Shown here: positions 44,301 through 55,700 of the stretch, one piece after another
How the letters are laid out: each line of letters begins with the position of its first letter
How positions within the stretch are numbered: position 1 is the stretch's first letter
NCBI GenBank assembly: GCA_029204225.1
Contig: CM055102.1
Span: forward strand, 19,590,688-19,654,687
Reading direction: 5' to 3'
DNA from: Diphasiastrum complanatum
Taxonomy: Eukaryota; Streptophyta; Lycopodiopsida; Lycopodiales; Lycopodiaceae
Length of the DNA: 64,000 bases
Notes under the pieces: generated by a model
Seen by the model: the letters and a program-made list of their open reading frames with translations, nothing else
What the model was told of the DNA's origin: nothing
Database searches by the model: none
Made by a program: the position numbers and the translations under genes

Positions 44301-45166
44301 CTTTACAACTTCACTAATACATCTATCTTGATTACGTCTTTGATGACTTTAGTCTTCGCATTACAATTTGATTATGCTAAATTAAAAGGTCTGTGAACTG
44401 ATCAAGCAACTAGAAAACCTTTAGTCTAATGCGTATTTGACTAATTGCTTGATATTTTCTGTTTACTACATCCTGGTCCCATACCCGCCTAGCCTTTGTG
44501 ACAACATGAAGAAGTCAATTGACGAAGGGTGTATTATGATCTGACCGCCTTTGGTTATAATATGCCTTACTCAATTTCGCATGGTTCCATTTTTTGTTTC
44601 CACGATGAGGAGGACAAGCAGGTCACTTATGAGACACTCGAGTGAATCAGATGCAAAGATATGATTAAGCTGTTTTGAAGATTTCACTCAAAGCTGTCGG
44701 TTTCAAATATTTTCAAAGGTTTAATTTGTCAGATCTTTGCTGGATAAATCGGTGTAGTTCTATTCTGTGGTGTGAGGGTTTGTACACCATTCAGTGATTA
44801 TCCTTTTTCTTAGACTAGAGCTCGTTCCGGCTTTGCTTCCAAGAATATGGGTTGTGTAAAGAAGGTAGGGAACATAGGAGCTTCCCCTGATTCTAAAAAT
44901 GTTCTGTGACAGTGCATTGTAATGTGGTCTGCTGTATTCACAGGAGAATGCAACAATAACCGGTTATTAAGTAATTATCAAAGTCATGACTTTATTGCCT
45001 AAACTGTTGTAATGTCGCTGATATACTCAAAAGTGAGCTCGTAGCCCTGTACTAACAAAGTATCCATGGTACATGTCTGCAGATGCTGAATAAAATTGCT
45101 CCTCTGGCTCGGCAGTTGACATCCAAGAAAAGGGTATTGAGGCGGACACGGACCGGGCCTTGGTGA
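41347..45166 (+). CDS. Group A bZIP transcription factor (ABI5/AREB/ABF type)
   Basis: Three coding exons: 41347-42591, 43654-43755 and 45083-45166. All junctions are phase 0 with GT-AG introns, giving 476 residues. Family signatures in order: C1 RQNSVYSLTLDEFQ (41-54) with a SnRK2-type phosphosite; DEFLKNIW (70-77); C2 RTLSRKTVDEVW (115-126); C3 MTLEDFLIKAGV (156-167). A Gly/Met-rich region (about 280-370) comes next, then basic region KNRESAARSRARKQ (N-x7-R intact) ending exactly at exon 1, leucine zipper AYTVELEAEVTQLKEENMRL in exon 2, and C4 LRRTRTGPW at the C-terminus. Such proteins bind ABRE (ACGTG) sites in the nucleus and act in abscisic-acid responses. Reading exon 1 past its donor gives a false stop at 42628. 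A further small exon cannot be excluded. Family certain; which member is not. Confidence 0.93.
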
Positions 45167-45560
45167 GCAAGGATTGCAGAGTGTGCTGCCTCGTTTCTAA
45201 GATCTAGTGTAATGACATAGTGATATGCAGCTTGAAAGGAAATTTGACTGATCAGATGGAAAACTGCAGTTCAGATAATTGGTATCTCCTTGATGATATA
45301 AACTTAGGCCTGAAAATGTTGCTACAGTCGGTCTCGAGTGTGATGGGCATGGAGTCAACTCGTGTTGTTTTCCATTCCTGGACAGGAAGAGTAAGCTGAC
45401 CAAGTTCAGACAGGATTTTCACCATCTGCCGTAAAAGCCCATAAGTTGTTTCATTGCCATTTGTACAATGAATAAGCAAGTGGTACATGAAAATGCTTCT
45501 CAAATGAAGAATTTGTATTCAGCTACAAGGAATCAGTTTAGTTTAAACCTAGATGAATAA
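45167..45560 (+). other. 3' UTR of the bZIP gene (inferred)
   Basis: Non-coding sequence after the TGA. No single canonical polyadenylation signal stands out; AATAAG and AAGAATTTGTA words occur near 45500-45560. Confidence 0.35.
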
Positions 45561-46700
45561 GAGTTATGAGAATTAAGCAGTGATGCAAACTATAATTTGT
45601 ATAATAGTGATGTTTTATTCTATGCTGCTTGTATGTATGAGACATACACATTGTTTTCTGTTGGCATTTTACCAGTTTGTTCTTCATTCACGATCTTCAT
45701 CATGCAACAACCCATCTCTTCCTTTTTATTTGTCTATTCTTAAATGAAAGGGTTTACACTCTAGCTTCCAATATTGCACAAGAATCAACACAAGCAAGAG
45801 TAGAAAAAATGCAAATTTTTGCACCTTTCATGATGAAGCACAAGTGTTCAATAGATATTTCTGTTTCATTTGCACTCTAACATACTAAGATCATGATGCT
45901 CAATATTGTTTAGTTGGCCATACTCTCAAAGCATTCTATATTGCTTGCTCTCTTATAGGATAAAAACTCTAGTTGATCTAGAGAAGTGTTTTTTTGTCTA
46001 GGGACTGATCTATGGGGGTTAGAAAGATTGGCCCATTTTTCAACGAATCAACCAAATTCACACTATCGGTCTTGTGTGAGCACTTAAAGATCACTATCCA
46101 AATGTTGTTATGATTGAAATGTATTATTAGATGTGGTTGGAGGCTAAGTTACTAAGAGAATCAAAATATGTAGTTCATGAATAAGAATAATGATTGAAAA
46201 GAAACGCAAGTCACCGGTGGAGTGAAACATAGAATTTGGCTCTTCTATATAATACAAATGTACAATGCCAAAATCATGCTAGTCTCCCATATTGAACTAT
46301 TTGTGAAATTTAAACGGTTGCACTAGTTTAAATTATACAAGTATAGCCTAAGACCATTCCATAAAAGAAGTGGGCACTAAACTAGCATAGCTACTTCACC
46401 AACCAAAAACAACACCATGATTGAAAATGTCCAACTAAGAGGGGAGACTCTTCTTCCTCCAAAATAGGCCAACTAAAGACAACACAAATAATGATTCAAA
46501 CATAGTCTATCCATTGTCTAAAATAAACTAATGGCTATTGCATGAGCGAGAAGTTGGCACAGAAGCAATATCTGCGTACAAAATGTGGTTATGATACAAC
46601 CAAATGCTCCAAAGAATATTTATGGTACACATATGCCATACAATATAAGTGGTAGGTTTACGATGAACACCCCAAAGGTTGTTGAGCATATTGCTTTGCA
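45561..46700. other. Intergenic, no gene recognised
   Basis: AT-rich sequence with short frames only. The part from about 46000 may be decayed TE DNA next to a truncated copia copy. Confidence 0.4.
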
Positions 46701-46718
46701 AAAAAACAGCTAGCAAAC

Positions 46719-47660
46719 CTAATTTAAAACACATAAAACCCACAGATTGTGCCACAAATCTAGATGACAATAAAGAAAAAGATGAGAATGAGTGCTATTG
46801 CTTGTTGGTGAGGATGTAGATGCTATCAAGAATACATCTACTTCATCCTCCTCCTCCTCCTTTGCAAGGTTTCCTTGTTTGTCCTCCTCTACTTGTGCTC
46901 TTAGCCTCTTGTAGCATTCAGATGCATAATGCCCCTTCTTTCCACAAAAGAAACATTTTTGCTTTGACTTGTCCTTTGATCTTGATGCATCATCCTCTTC
47001 TTTGGCCTCCTTTGGATGCTTCTTCTTTCCATTGGTCTTCTTTTTGCCCTTGAATGAGAAATTGGCTTTCTCATCACCATCCTGCAAAGACAAGGAAGTC
47101 ATCCTAGATGTTGCATGGAGAATCCTACACTCTTCAGCCACCCATACACTGTGAAGTTTTTCTATAGTTGGCAAAGTGTCTTGGATGGCAAAACTTTGGA
47201 CCAAATTTGCAAAGTCATCTCCTAGACCATTAAGGACAATTTGTACAAGCTCTCCATCATGAATCTTCTCTCCAATGGAAGCCAACTCCCTATTCAGAGA
47301 CTTGATTCTAAGTACATAATCTTGTGCACTCTCCTCACTTCTCTACAAAATCTGATTTCTAAGCATGAGTACTCTTGAAGTGTTACTAGATTCATAGATT
47401 GATTTTAAAGACTCCCAAGCCTCTTTAGCACTAGTACATGCTGATACTTCTCTCAACAAATCATTGCTCACATTCATCTTCACACAATGAAGTGCAAGCC
47501 TAGATCTCTTCTTGTGTCTAGCTAACTCCTGTGCACCTAGAGGTTCATTTTCATCTTCAATCAAGAACTCATAAAGGTCTTGGAGCATCAAGAGTGACTC
47601 CATCCTAACCTTCCAAATACCATAATTTGTAGAATTCAATGTCTCACTAGCTTCTAGAAG
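46719..47660 (-). pseudogene. Ty1/copia gag with zinc knuckle
   Basis: From about 47660 down: LNSTNYGIWKVRMESLL, LAL..VSNDLLREVSACTSA and EAWESLKSIYESSNT, the copia gag (UBN2) fold. After a stop at 47343 it goes on: QDYVLRIKSLNRELASIGE, LVQIVLNGLGDDFANLVQSF, a lysine-rich stretch and the knuckle CFFCGKKGHYASEC (CX2CX4HX4C). It ends in an acidic linker and a few residues of the protease start (frame lost near 46770). Gag packages element RNA. Only one stop breaks it, so it is better preserved than other copies. The rest of pol is missing. Confidence 0.92.
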
Positions 47661-47704
47661 GTATGCTCAAGCAGATCCCATCTTACTAGTGACTTCTACA
47701 AACA

Positions 47705-48060
47705 AGAAATAGATTTGATTGACTTGAAACTCACAAAGGTCTCACACTTGCAGTGTTTCACTCAAATTTGATTTCTAATCCAACAAATGACTTATAATCA
47801 CAGTTCTATCACTCCCTCACAAAGCTGCAATGAAGATAAGATGAAGTGAAAACTACTTCCAAACAAATCTTGCCAAGGAATGGATTTGATTGTCTTTAGA
47901 AACTCATTAAGGTCTCTCTCTCTTGTAGTGTTTCACTCAAATTAGATTTCTAATCCAACAAATAGACTTATAATCTCAGTTCTAGCACTCCTTCACAAAG
48001 TTGGAATGAAGATAAGATGATGTGAAATCTACTTACAATAAAATCTTGTCAATTTTTGCT
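47705..48060. repeat. Tandem duplication (about 175 bp) in the copia leader
   Basis: Two units with AGTGTTTCACTCAA at 47752 and 47927 share TAATCCAACAAAT, ACTTATAATC, CAGTTCTA and GAAGATAAGATGA in the same order. It lies between the gag start and the primer site of the reversed copia copy. Units differ at many positions, so the duplication is old or belongs to the family. Confidence 0.8.
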
Positions 48061-48473
48061 ATTTTTGGACAATAACATGACTAAATCTCCATCACACTTT
48101 TTGATGTACTTTCAAGAACTGTAAAACAAGTTTAGAGGACCTGATTTCAGCCTAGATTAATTAGATCTCATGACCCTATTTCAAATCTAATCAATGGCAC
48201 TCAATCTTGGTAGCTTATCTAAAATTTCCACCAAAAATTACATCAAAAGCTCACAAATTGAATTTCTTTGGATCAAATGAATACCATGCATTAAATGCAT
48301 GTTCAGAGGTGCCCACACATGTGGATAGTATGGATTTGGACCCCTACCAAGTTTGGGATCAAATATCCTCACCAAATTCAAAATTCTAGCTTGCCCTCTC
48401 AATACTAGTTTTTAGCACCAAAACTTGCTAAAAATGGATTTGCATTAGATCAATGGCTTATGCTCTTGTACTT

Positions 48474-48486
48474 GGCTCTGATACCA
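48474..48486 (-). other. Initiator-Met primer binding site, reverse
   Basis: GGCTCTGATACCA reads TGGTATCAGAGCC on the minus strand, two bases after the LTR end. It fixes the LTR at 48489-49188 as the 5' LTR of the reversed copia copy with gag at 47660-46719. Confidence 0.88.
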
Positions 48487-48488
48487 TA

Positions 48489-49188
48489 TGAAAGTAATGT
48501 ACTTTAGGACCATAAATGGATCTACAAAAGATCCACAAGAGTGATTGGATGCTTTCTTAACAATCTATCAAAAAACTAGACACAAAAAAGTTGATCTAGA
48601 TTGGCAATTTGACAAACAACAAGCATTAACAATCAAAAGCATTGATTAACATTGATATCCGAGCCCACACATGTGTACTACAGGCTGTGGTACGGCCGTC
48701 AACCTGAGAAACAATTAGAAATTGATTTGGTTTCATTTGGATCACAAAAACTCAATGTACATAGTGAACTAGCTTGAGATTGCCAATGAGCTCCAAAAAT
48801 TTTCTATCTTCTCACTATGGAGAGAGGGAATACATAGCAAATTTGACTTCCTTCTTGAAGTTAGGTGGATTTCCAGCATGTAATAAGGAAGTTAACTCAC
48901 TCTCGTTGACCTAAAATGAAATCCTAGTCCATCTCCTAGAGTCATGCTTGGTAGATAGCTAGTTGGTCAAATTTTCACCTTAAATCTAGGATTTAGGTCC
49001 TATAAACTAGGAATCACTACCAAAATGACATGACCAACCCTATGGACTTGAGCTAACCTACATTAGGATTGGATTGCCACGTGGCATCTTGGCCTCACAT
49101 GTGTGAAATCCACTTATGTACAAAATTTACATTATACTACATGGTTTTTTATCAAGCTAGATTTGCCAATTTTTGGCAATTCTTCACA
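48489..49188 (-). repeat. 5' LTR of copia family 1, reverse
   Basis: About 700 bases. On the minus strand it runs from TGTGAAGAATTGCC to TTACTTTCA and matches the LTR at 61386-62036 block by block, and 6322-7007 more loosely. It contains CACATGTG at 48668 and 49096. The partner 3' LTR is absent. Confidence 0.88.
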
Positions 49189-50012
49189 AAATATTGCTCT
49201 AGCATTTCTCTAACCTCTCTTTTTCAGCTAGAGTCATTGTCTCAAAGCACATTATTTTCTCCTACTTCACGCACTTTCTTTTCATCTCGGTTCTCCCTCC
49301 CTCCTACTCCCTCACCATCATCCAAGACCTTCAAAAAGTTCCTCTAGAACAACGGCCCCAAGGTTTTTGCATGGCTCCTTCAAAACTGGGTGGTCTGGGA
49401 TTACCCGCTACTACCTCTCTCTCTCCTTTATAGGCAAATTCACTCTAACTTCACAAGTCGTCAGCCTTGGGCTCTTATGATGACTACTACTCTTCCTCCC
49501 CTTCCCTCCACTATTGGCACCAATCCCCAATCTTACTTCCTTGAGTTTACCTGATTTTTTTTCCTCTTCTCCACTTCCCTCCCTCCTTTATTCCAGTTTT
49601 AGAGTCCTTCTTTGAACGCGAGAGCTCACTTTTTGGACATGTGGCAATTCCATCTCCCCTCTTGAGCCTCTGTGGTTTCCAAAGCTATTACCATCAATTC
49701 TAAGACACTAGCCATGATAAAGAAAAGACTTTTCCTTAGTCTTACCCGTAAAGGATTTGTCACTTGGGACCACATTATGAACTTCATCTACTCTCTTAGC
49801 CTTTTCCAACTTAGGACCGAACTTGGCCTTTTCTCTTGTGAATCTAATTTCCTCTCCTTCGCCTTCTCCCATGCCGGGGACCTTGGCCCTCTCTCTACTG
49901 TCCCAATGTTTGACTGCTATAACAATTGGCTTTTCAAGGCTCTGGTAAACACATGGTTTTTTTTCAATATATGACAAAATGATGGTTTTTCTTTAAATAT
50001 ATGACTGAGATT
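49189..50012. other. Unassigned, C/T-rich then ORF-like
   Basis: The + strand is C- and T-rich, with a 100-codon frame at 49672-49974 (LFLSLTRKGFVTWDHIMNFI) of unknown origin. No family recognised. Confidence 0.3.
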
Positions 50013-50136
50013 ATGACAAAGAGCTCTTTCAAGGTTTAATAGCCTTAACTATTCTAATATCAACATTCCATGAGATGACAAAGAGCTCTTTCAAGGTTTA
50101 ATAGCCTTAACTATTCTAATATCAACATTCCATGAG
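50013..50136. repeat. Perfect 62-bp tandem duplication
   Basis: Bases 50013-50074 and 50075-50136 are identical (start ATGACAAAGAGCTCTTTC, end CATTCCATGAG). Identity points to a recent event, or to an assembly error. Confidence 0.95.
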
Positions 50137-51700
50137 ATTTTGATACTGTAGCCAAAGTAATCATATTAGCAAACAATTTACAATGATTTACTTTTATGTA
50201 CAAGTACCAATGGCATGTCACCATCTCCACAAAGCCATCCTTCAACAAGTACACAGTCATTACTCTAGGCATAATGCTTTTTGCAGGTGGTTTCAAACAA
50301 GCCTCATCTCAATGTCCCATGCCCTTTGGTGCTCCCTCATATTTGAGTAATGTGCAAGTGATTGCATTTTGGGTGTCCCTTTTTTTGCCAAGTAATTGTA
50401 TTGAAATCGAGGTTCATTATAGGCTAATCTTAAGATTTCAAGTGGCAACTAGCAACTCAACATAATCATTTATGGGAAGGGCTCCAAAATCTATGCTTAA
50501 GTTGCCCGTGCCTCCCAAAAAGAACTACCTCATGTACTACACATTGTCAACTCAAGAGTTTCTTAAAATGGGAAAGGTTATTTGTCAAGAGGTTATGGGA
50601 CAATGGGAAGCAACCATGGGGCGGCAAGAATTCTCAAGAATCTCCAAATTCGAGAGGATGGTCTTTAATATGGACCAATGCAAGTCTTAGAGTACTTAAT
50701 TTGCCTTCCATGTGCACAAGTAAAATCTTTAAAGTGTAGAGGTGAAGACATAAGCTTTAAGCAATGCTCACTAAAACTAATTTTTTAACCAAACATGAAA
50801 CCTACCAATGCCCAAGTGCAATAGGCTTTTAACTAAAACCAAATGTTAAAATCCTAGTAGACTTAATTTTGATCAGCCAAAAGCTTCAACTCTAGTATAT
50901 TAGCTTCTTTTTTTATGATCCGAGCAAAAAATTTGTACTACACATCGGGTACAAAAGTTTGTTGATCTATGGGTTTGATGGGTGAGTTCATTAAGTTAGA
51001 AAGGTGAAATAAGAAGCAACACAACTTCACGTAGAAGGCTATGCTATGTAATTGTCATGAAATTGCTTAGAACCTTTGTGCATTTACACTTAGTTACGTT
51101 GTTTAGCACTTACACTTTGTAATTGAACTAAATGTGGCTAAGTGTTATGACAATATATCTTCTTGAAAAGCATGAGATCAAAAAATTCTAACCTTACTTC
51201 AAATAGGGCATCATAATAGTACTATTATTATAAGTTATTTTGAAAACATAAAATGCTTTTTGGTATTACCAACCGATGGGCTCACAGAGAATCTAACAGG
51301 AAAGAAAAATATATAACGAATATATATGTGAATTAAAAACTCAAAAGCTGAAAGTGGGTAGGCTGATAACCTTGAAGGAAATACTCTTGAAAAATGTATA
51401 TATATTTCTCAATAGGCTAATATAAAATGTGTGGGCTTTTTATACTAGATAATAGGTTTGTTTGTTAGCAATGGCTTTAAGTTCACAATTGGAATCTTAC
51501 TTTATAAAGTTCAAACCACCTTACCTCCAGGTGCGTTGATAAGCTTTCACTTATGAAGTGTCAAACTTTTTTTTATTCCTTTTGAAGAGGCTTATCAATA
51601 CTAGAAAATATTCACGTGCAAAGGTAGCACATTGCATAAGTACCTTTGTGTCCATGTGTCGAGTGTAGATAACTCCCAGCTTGATGTGAGAGGCCATGTT
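50137..51700. other. Unassigned; one 72-codon frame
   Basis: A + frame at 50472-50690 (KSMLKLPVPPKKNYLMYYTL, ICQEVMGQWEATMGRQEFS) looks coding in composition but is not recognised. The remainder is AT-rich without motifs. Confidence 0.3.
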
Positions 51701-51716
51701 GGCTTGTAACCAATGA

Positions 51717-52075
51717 GCATCACCATGCAAAACACTACGCTCACCGTCTCACTCAAAAGGGTGGAAGGATCAAAGTCTAAGGCTACGTTTAGCTTTGTCC
51801 CAGTGTGAGCTGAGAGTCCAGGCATGCCTCAAAATCATGGGCATCACAACGCAGAACACTAGGCTCAACCTCTCACTCAAAAAGGTGAAAGGCATATGTC
51901 CATGTGTGGTGTGATGGTAGAGGCTTGGCGTGGGAGTGACCACCCAAGTTCAAACCTCGCCCACACATGAGCCATATCCAAAAAATAAAAAGTGAAAAGC
52001 TTATAAACTTCACCTACCTTTAGCTTCATTGTCAGAGTCTATGCTCACCCTCTCACTCAAATGGGTGGAAGGCTT
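51717..52075 (+). repeat. Three-copy interspersed repeat around a SINE-like unit
   Basis: CTCACTCAAAAGGGTGGAAGG and variants occur near 51748, 51871 and 52049. The first two lie in 52-base units (starting GCATCAC near 51717 and 51841) 124 bases apart. The SINE-like unit lies between the second and third. Confidence 0.65.
51895..51990 (+). mobile_element. tRNA-derived SINE-like unit
   Basis: TGGTGTGATGG at 51907 fits the pol III A box and AGTTCAAACCTC at 51947 fits the B box, 40 bases apart as in tRNA-derived SINE heads. An A-rich tail-like stretch (CCAAAAAATAAAAAG) follows. It does not fold as an intact tRNA. Family not assigned. Confidence 0.55.
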
Positions 52076-52255
52076 AAAATAAGTCTACATTTAGCTTCAT
52101 AAGAGTAGTAGTGAGTAGCGACCATGAGAAACACACTTGAGCCTTATCCAACTCGGCTAGGGGGTTCACCCCCCTTTGAAAAAACAAAACACTTATTAGG
52201 TACTATGTCTACAGTCTAGGCTGTCCATGACTTCAAAAAAAAGGTAAAAAAGTAA

Positions 52256-52288
52256 GGGGGGGGGGGGGGGGGGGGTGGGGTGGGAGGA
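52256..52288 (+). repeat. Poly-G tract upstream of the LIM gene
   Basis: A run of about 19 G is followed by TGGGGTGGGAGG, roughly 470 bases before the LIM start codon. It could form a G-quadruplex. Length may be inexact in the assembly. Confidence 0.9.
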
Positions 52289-52379
52289 TTTTAAATGAAA
52301 AAGAGGCCAAAATTCAAAAATCATCTTATTTGGATGCTGACAGCATAAGAGGCTTGGGGTCCAGCTAAGAACTGACGTA

Positions 52380-52745
52380 TCTGTGCCCTTCGCTTTGACG
52401 GGAACTGGCCGTCGACGGCCCTTCTTTGACGGGTTGACTTCCTATTTCATGCGCTCGAGCAGACAGCTATAGAGTTTCAGGCCGCTTCCCCTCTCTCTCT
52501 CCTCCTCTCTCTCTTTCGAGCGATCGATCGATCGATCGTTGATCCCGATCGGCCTGTTTTATCTTCGATCTGCATCTGCTCTCTGATATCATAGTGGGTT
52601 TTGAATTTCTTTGGGAATTGTGTAGAGATTTGTGTGCAAAAGCTGAAGGTTTTGTTAGCGTAGCCTTTGAGGATTCCATCTCGTAGGTCGTGCAGGTGCT
52701 TTGGTGACAGGCTTGTTTTGGATCGAGGACGAGTTGTTAGCATCC
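52380..52745 (+). promoter_or_regulatory. Promoter and 5' leader of the LIM gene (inferred)
   Basis: GC content rises. A CT-rich block (52488-52514) and a (GATC)n run (about 52520-52540) lie 200-260 bases before the ATG; CT-rich leaders are typical of plant housekeeping-type promoters. No TATA box at a convincing place. Whether an intron lies in the leader is unresolved. Confidence 0.45.
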
Positions 52746-55700
52746 ATGGCGTTCGCAGGGACTCAGCAGAAGTGCAAAGCATGCGATAAGACTGTGTATT
52801 TAGTAGATCAGCTTGTCGCTGATAATGTGGTGTATCACAAGGCCTGTTTCAGATGCCATCACTGCAAGGGAACTCTCAAGGTATTCGTTCTGAGCGGTTT
52901 ACTCTTTCGATTCTGCACGGCAGATCCTCGTTTCAAGCATTCACGCATCCGGTGTATTTTTTTGTTTTGTATCATATGAAGTGATTGCTTATGGCAGCTT
53001 CTCCCTTTCTTTGTTGATGTGCGCACTGACACGTCGGGTGATTATTTCAGCTTAGCAACTATGCTTCTCTGGAAGGAGTTCTCTATTGCAAGCCTCACTT
53101 CGATCAGCTCTTCAAATTGACTGGCAGCTTCGACAAAAGCTTCGATACAGGCAAGCAACAAACTGTCATGCTTTTAGCATCGCCTCAGCTTTTTGGCTTA
53201 ACACCGATTGTGAAAGCGAGCTTTAGTGCTTCTGGGTCTTTGAATACCGTTGTTTTATAGTTTGCGATCGACAGAGGTTGATAGCTGGGACAAGTTCAAA
53301 ACCCTAGCTTGCTTTCTGTGCTGTTTGATCTTTCTGTAATTTGACAGCGGATCGGTCGATTTTCAAAGTATGAGGAAACTGTACAATAGAGTCAACACAA
53401 ACTAGAGTATGAATTCCCGTTGCATTAACTGTGAATACAAGGCGATTCTTGATGGAGATTGAGAGAATGTGTTGAAAGCATTATTCCAGCCTCCTTTTAC
53501 ATAACTAAAAGCTAGAACCTTCTATGTAATACTTCAACCTGTATCTCTCCAACATATCTGATCTAGGCTGCTATATAATCTTTATGACATAATCAGTTTA
53601 TCAAACAATCACATATCTTCAGTATCTATGGACGTTAAGAGAAATAAAGAGAGAAGTCGTAGAAAATTCTGAGCAAAAACTAGATAAGATACTCAGCGGT
53701 GCAAGTGTGTGAGTTTATAAGATGCGTAAAACAAGAAAAGTGCAGATAAAGTTGGTTGTAGGTGCTACTCCATCCTCCTCCTCTTGCATAATCTACTTTC
53801 CAATGTTCCTTTATGGAACATGAGATGTTATTGTTTCTTTTTCTGCCCGACTCAATTATGATGTAATGGATATTCAGGGATGGAAAAAGGCAAGGTCTTT
53901 CCCGTATGCCTTGAGAAGCTCATAAGGTTACACTGATGCTTTGAAATCCAAACAAGGGAAAAGGTAGCATTTTCCTTCAAGCGTGCAGGTAGACCTACTG
54001 TGTTTGGACATCGCACTGGATCATACTTAATAACTTGTTTTGCTGGTGGGTTCAGTTGTGAATACATGGGGTTGGGATACATCCTGCCAACTCCTTTATG
54101 GGTAGGCCATAATCCAGTTGTTTTGAAGCTGTGATGTTATGGGGTCTTGTACTGCTAGCATAGAGGTTTACTCTTATGATTGTTGATGTTGTAGGTATTG
54201 ACTTGAAAACGTAGTCATGCATTTAAAGATGTTCTAGCTCAATATTAGTCTGTTGCAAAGCGAAAGTGAAGTCATCAATGGATCTGAAATTTGTGAGGAG
54301 AGCCCTTTATGATTCCTTGCTAGGAAGTTGCATGTGTACAATATGGACTTTTATGAGTGAAGTTTGTCATTCCAGATTTAGGAGATGTTTGCACACAGAA
54401 TTTTTCAAGGAACAGCAAGCATGACATTTCTGCAGATCATATAGAGACTTCAGGGAAGGATTCTAGGAGGCCAATATAAAAGTTGATTGAGTTGACACGG
54501 TGAATGATATGAATCGAAAATACTGGGTTGAGGACTTTATGGGGCTTGAGGATACCTGCCCTAGATCCGAGCGTGAGAGGTCAAGGATCTGAGACCTCAG
54601 AAAATCTCGAGGGCCAGGACAGGACTTCTGTGCTGCTTAGATATTATGGCAAATAAAAATTTGAATCTTTAGATGAAATTTTTGAATTCACTTATGCAAG
54701 AAAGTCCATGGGCATTTCTGCATAAAGCCATCTGGCATACTTGACTAGGGCAATTTTTTTGAGTAGAGTCTTGGAGAAATGAACTACAAACATATTCTGA
54801 GATCTTTATGAACTGGATAGATAGTAGATACTACATATTCAGAGGCATATTATGGAAATCAATGGAGAGTCCTCTCATTGAGCAGTGATGGTGGCAAAAT
54901 GAGAGGATGAGCTAATATTCCATGACACACACATTATCCAAGTTAACGTTTGTTATGAAAATCTTATCTATAAGTCAAGCCAGGCATAACAAAACCCTGT
55001 TAGAGGACATAAATTTTTGTTTCATCCAGGAACACTCTGTATTTCTGGATTCCATCCTAGACGGCCTTATGTTTTCAAATTCCATCCAACAAGGTGCTAT
55101 ATTCTTGGATTCCCCATTCATGGCACATGCAGGCTCCGCATTTTCAAGATCACATCCGTGAGGGCTTCATATTCTCAGAGCTGACAAATGAGACTTATAG
55201 GACAAAATCAGCTCTGACTCTTACTAATGGTAGGTAATGGTGGTCCCAAACTTAATTTCAACCATCCATCCATTTAAGATTTATGTTGACACAGTAAGAT
55301 TATAATAAAAAAAAAAACAATGTTGCTCTGGTGTCCAAAGTTTACGCATATAAATTCTCGATTTGAAAAGAAAACATTGCCAAAGAGCACATGCAGAACT
55401 GCTAAAAAGAGAATCTAGTAGTCAATCACCATGCTATTTGTTTATGGGACCGCCTTTTCTTTATTAAGCTGGAATGCTTGTTTGAGATAACTAAAGATTT
55501 GAAACGTGCCTCATAAAACTTGGCAAAATTAGTTGCTTTCTTGGGTGAAAGCTTCTTTGGATTGTTGTGGACAGGCTCTGGGAGCTAAACTATTAATGAG
55601 ACCCAAAAATTGGTGGTGCAAGCAATAATAGTGTTAGCCGCACATTGTCTTGACTATCATTGGCAATGTCATTTTGGTGAGTAATCCAGCCGGAGGTTTT

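Noticed and set aside
51895-51990. An intact tRNA gene
   Set aside because: A and B boxes are present but no cloverleaf or acceptor stem; treated as SINE-like.
52467-52782. Minus-strand ORFs over the LIM leader and first exon
   Set aside because: Antisense shadow of the CT-rich leader and of the real LIM exon.
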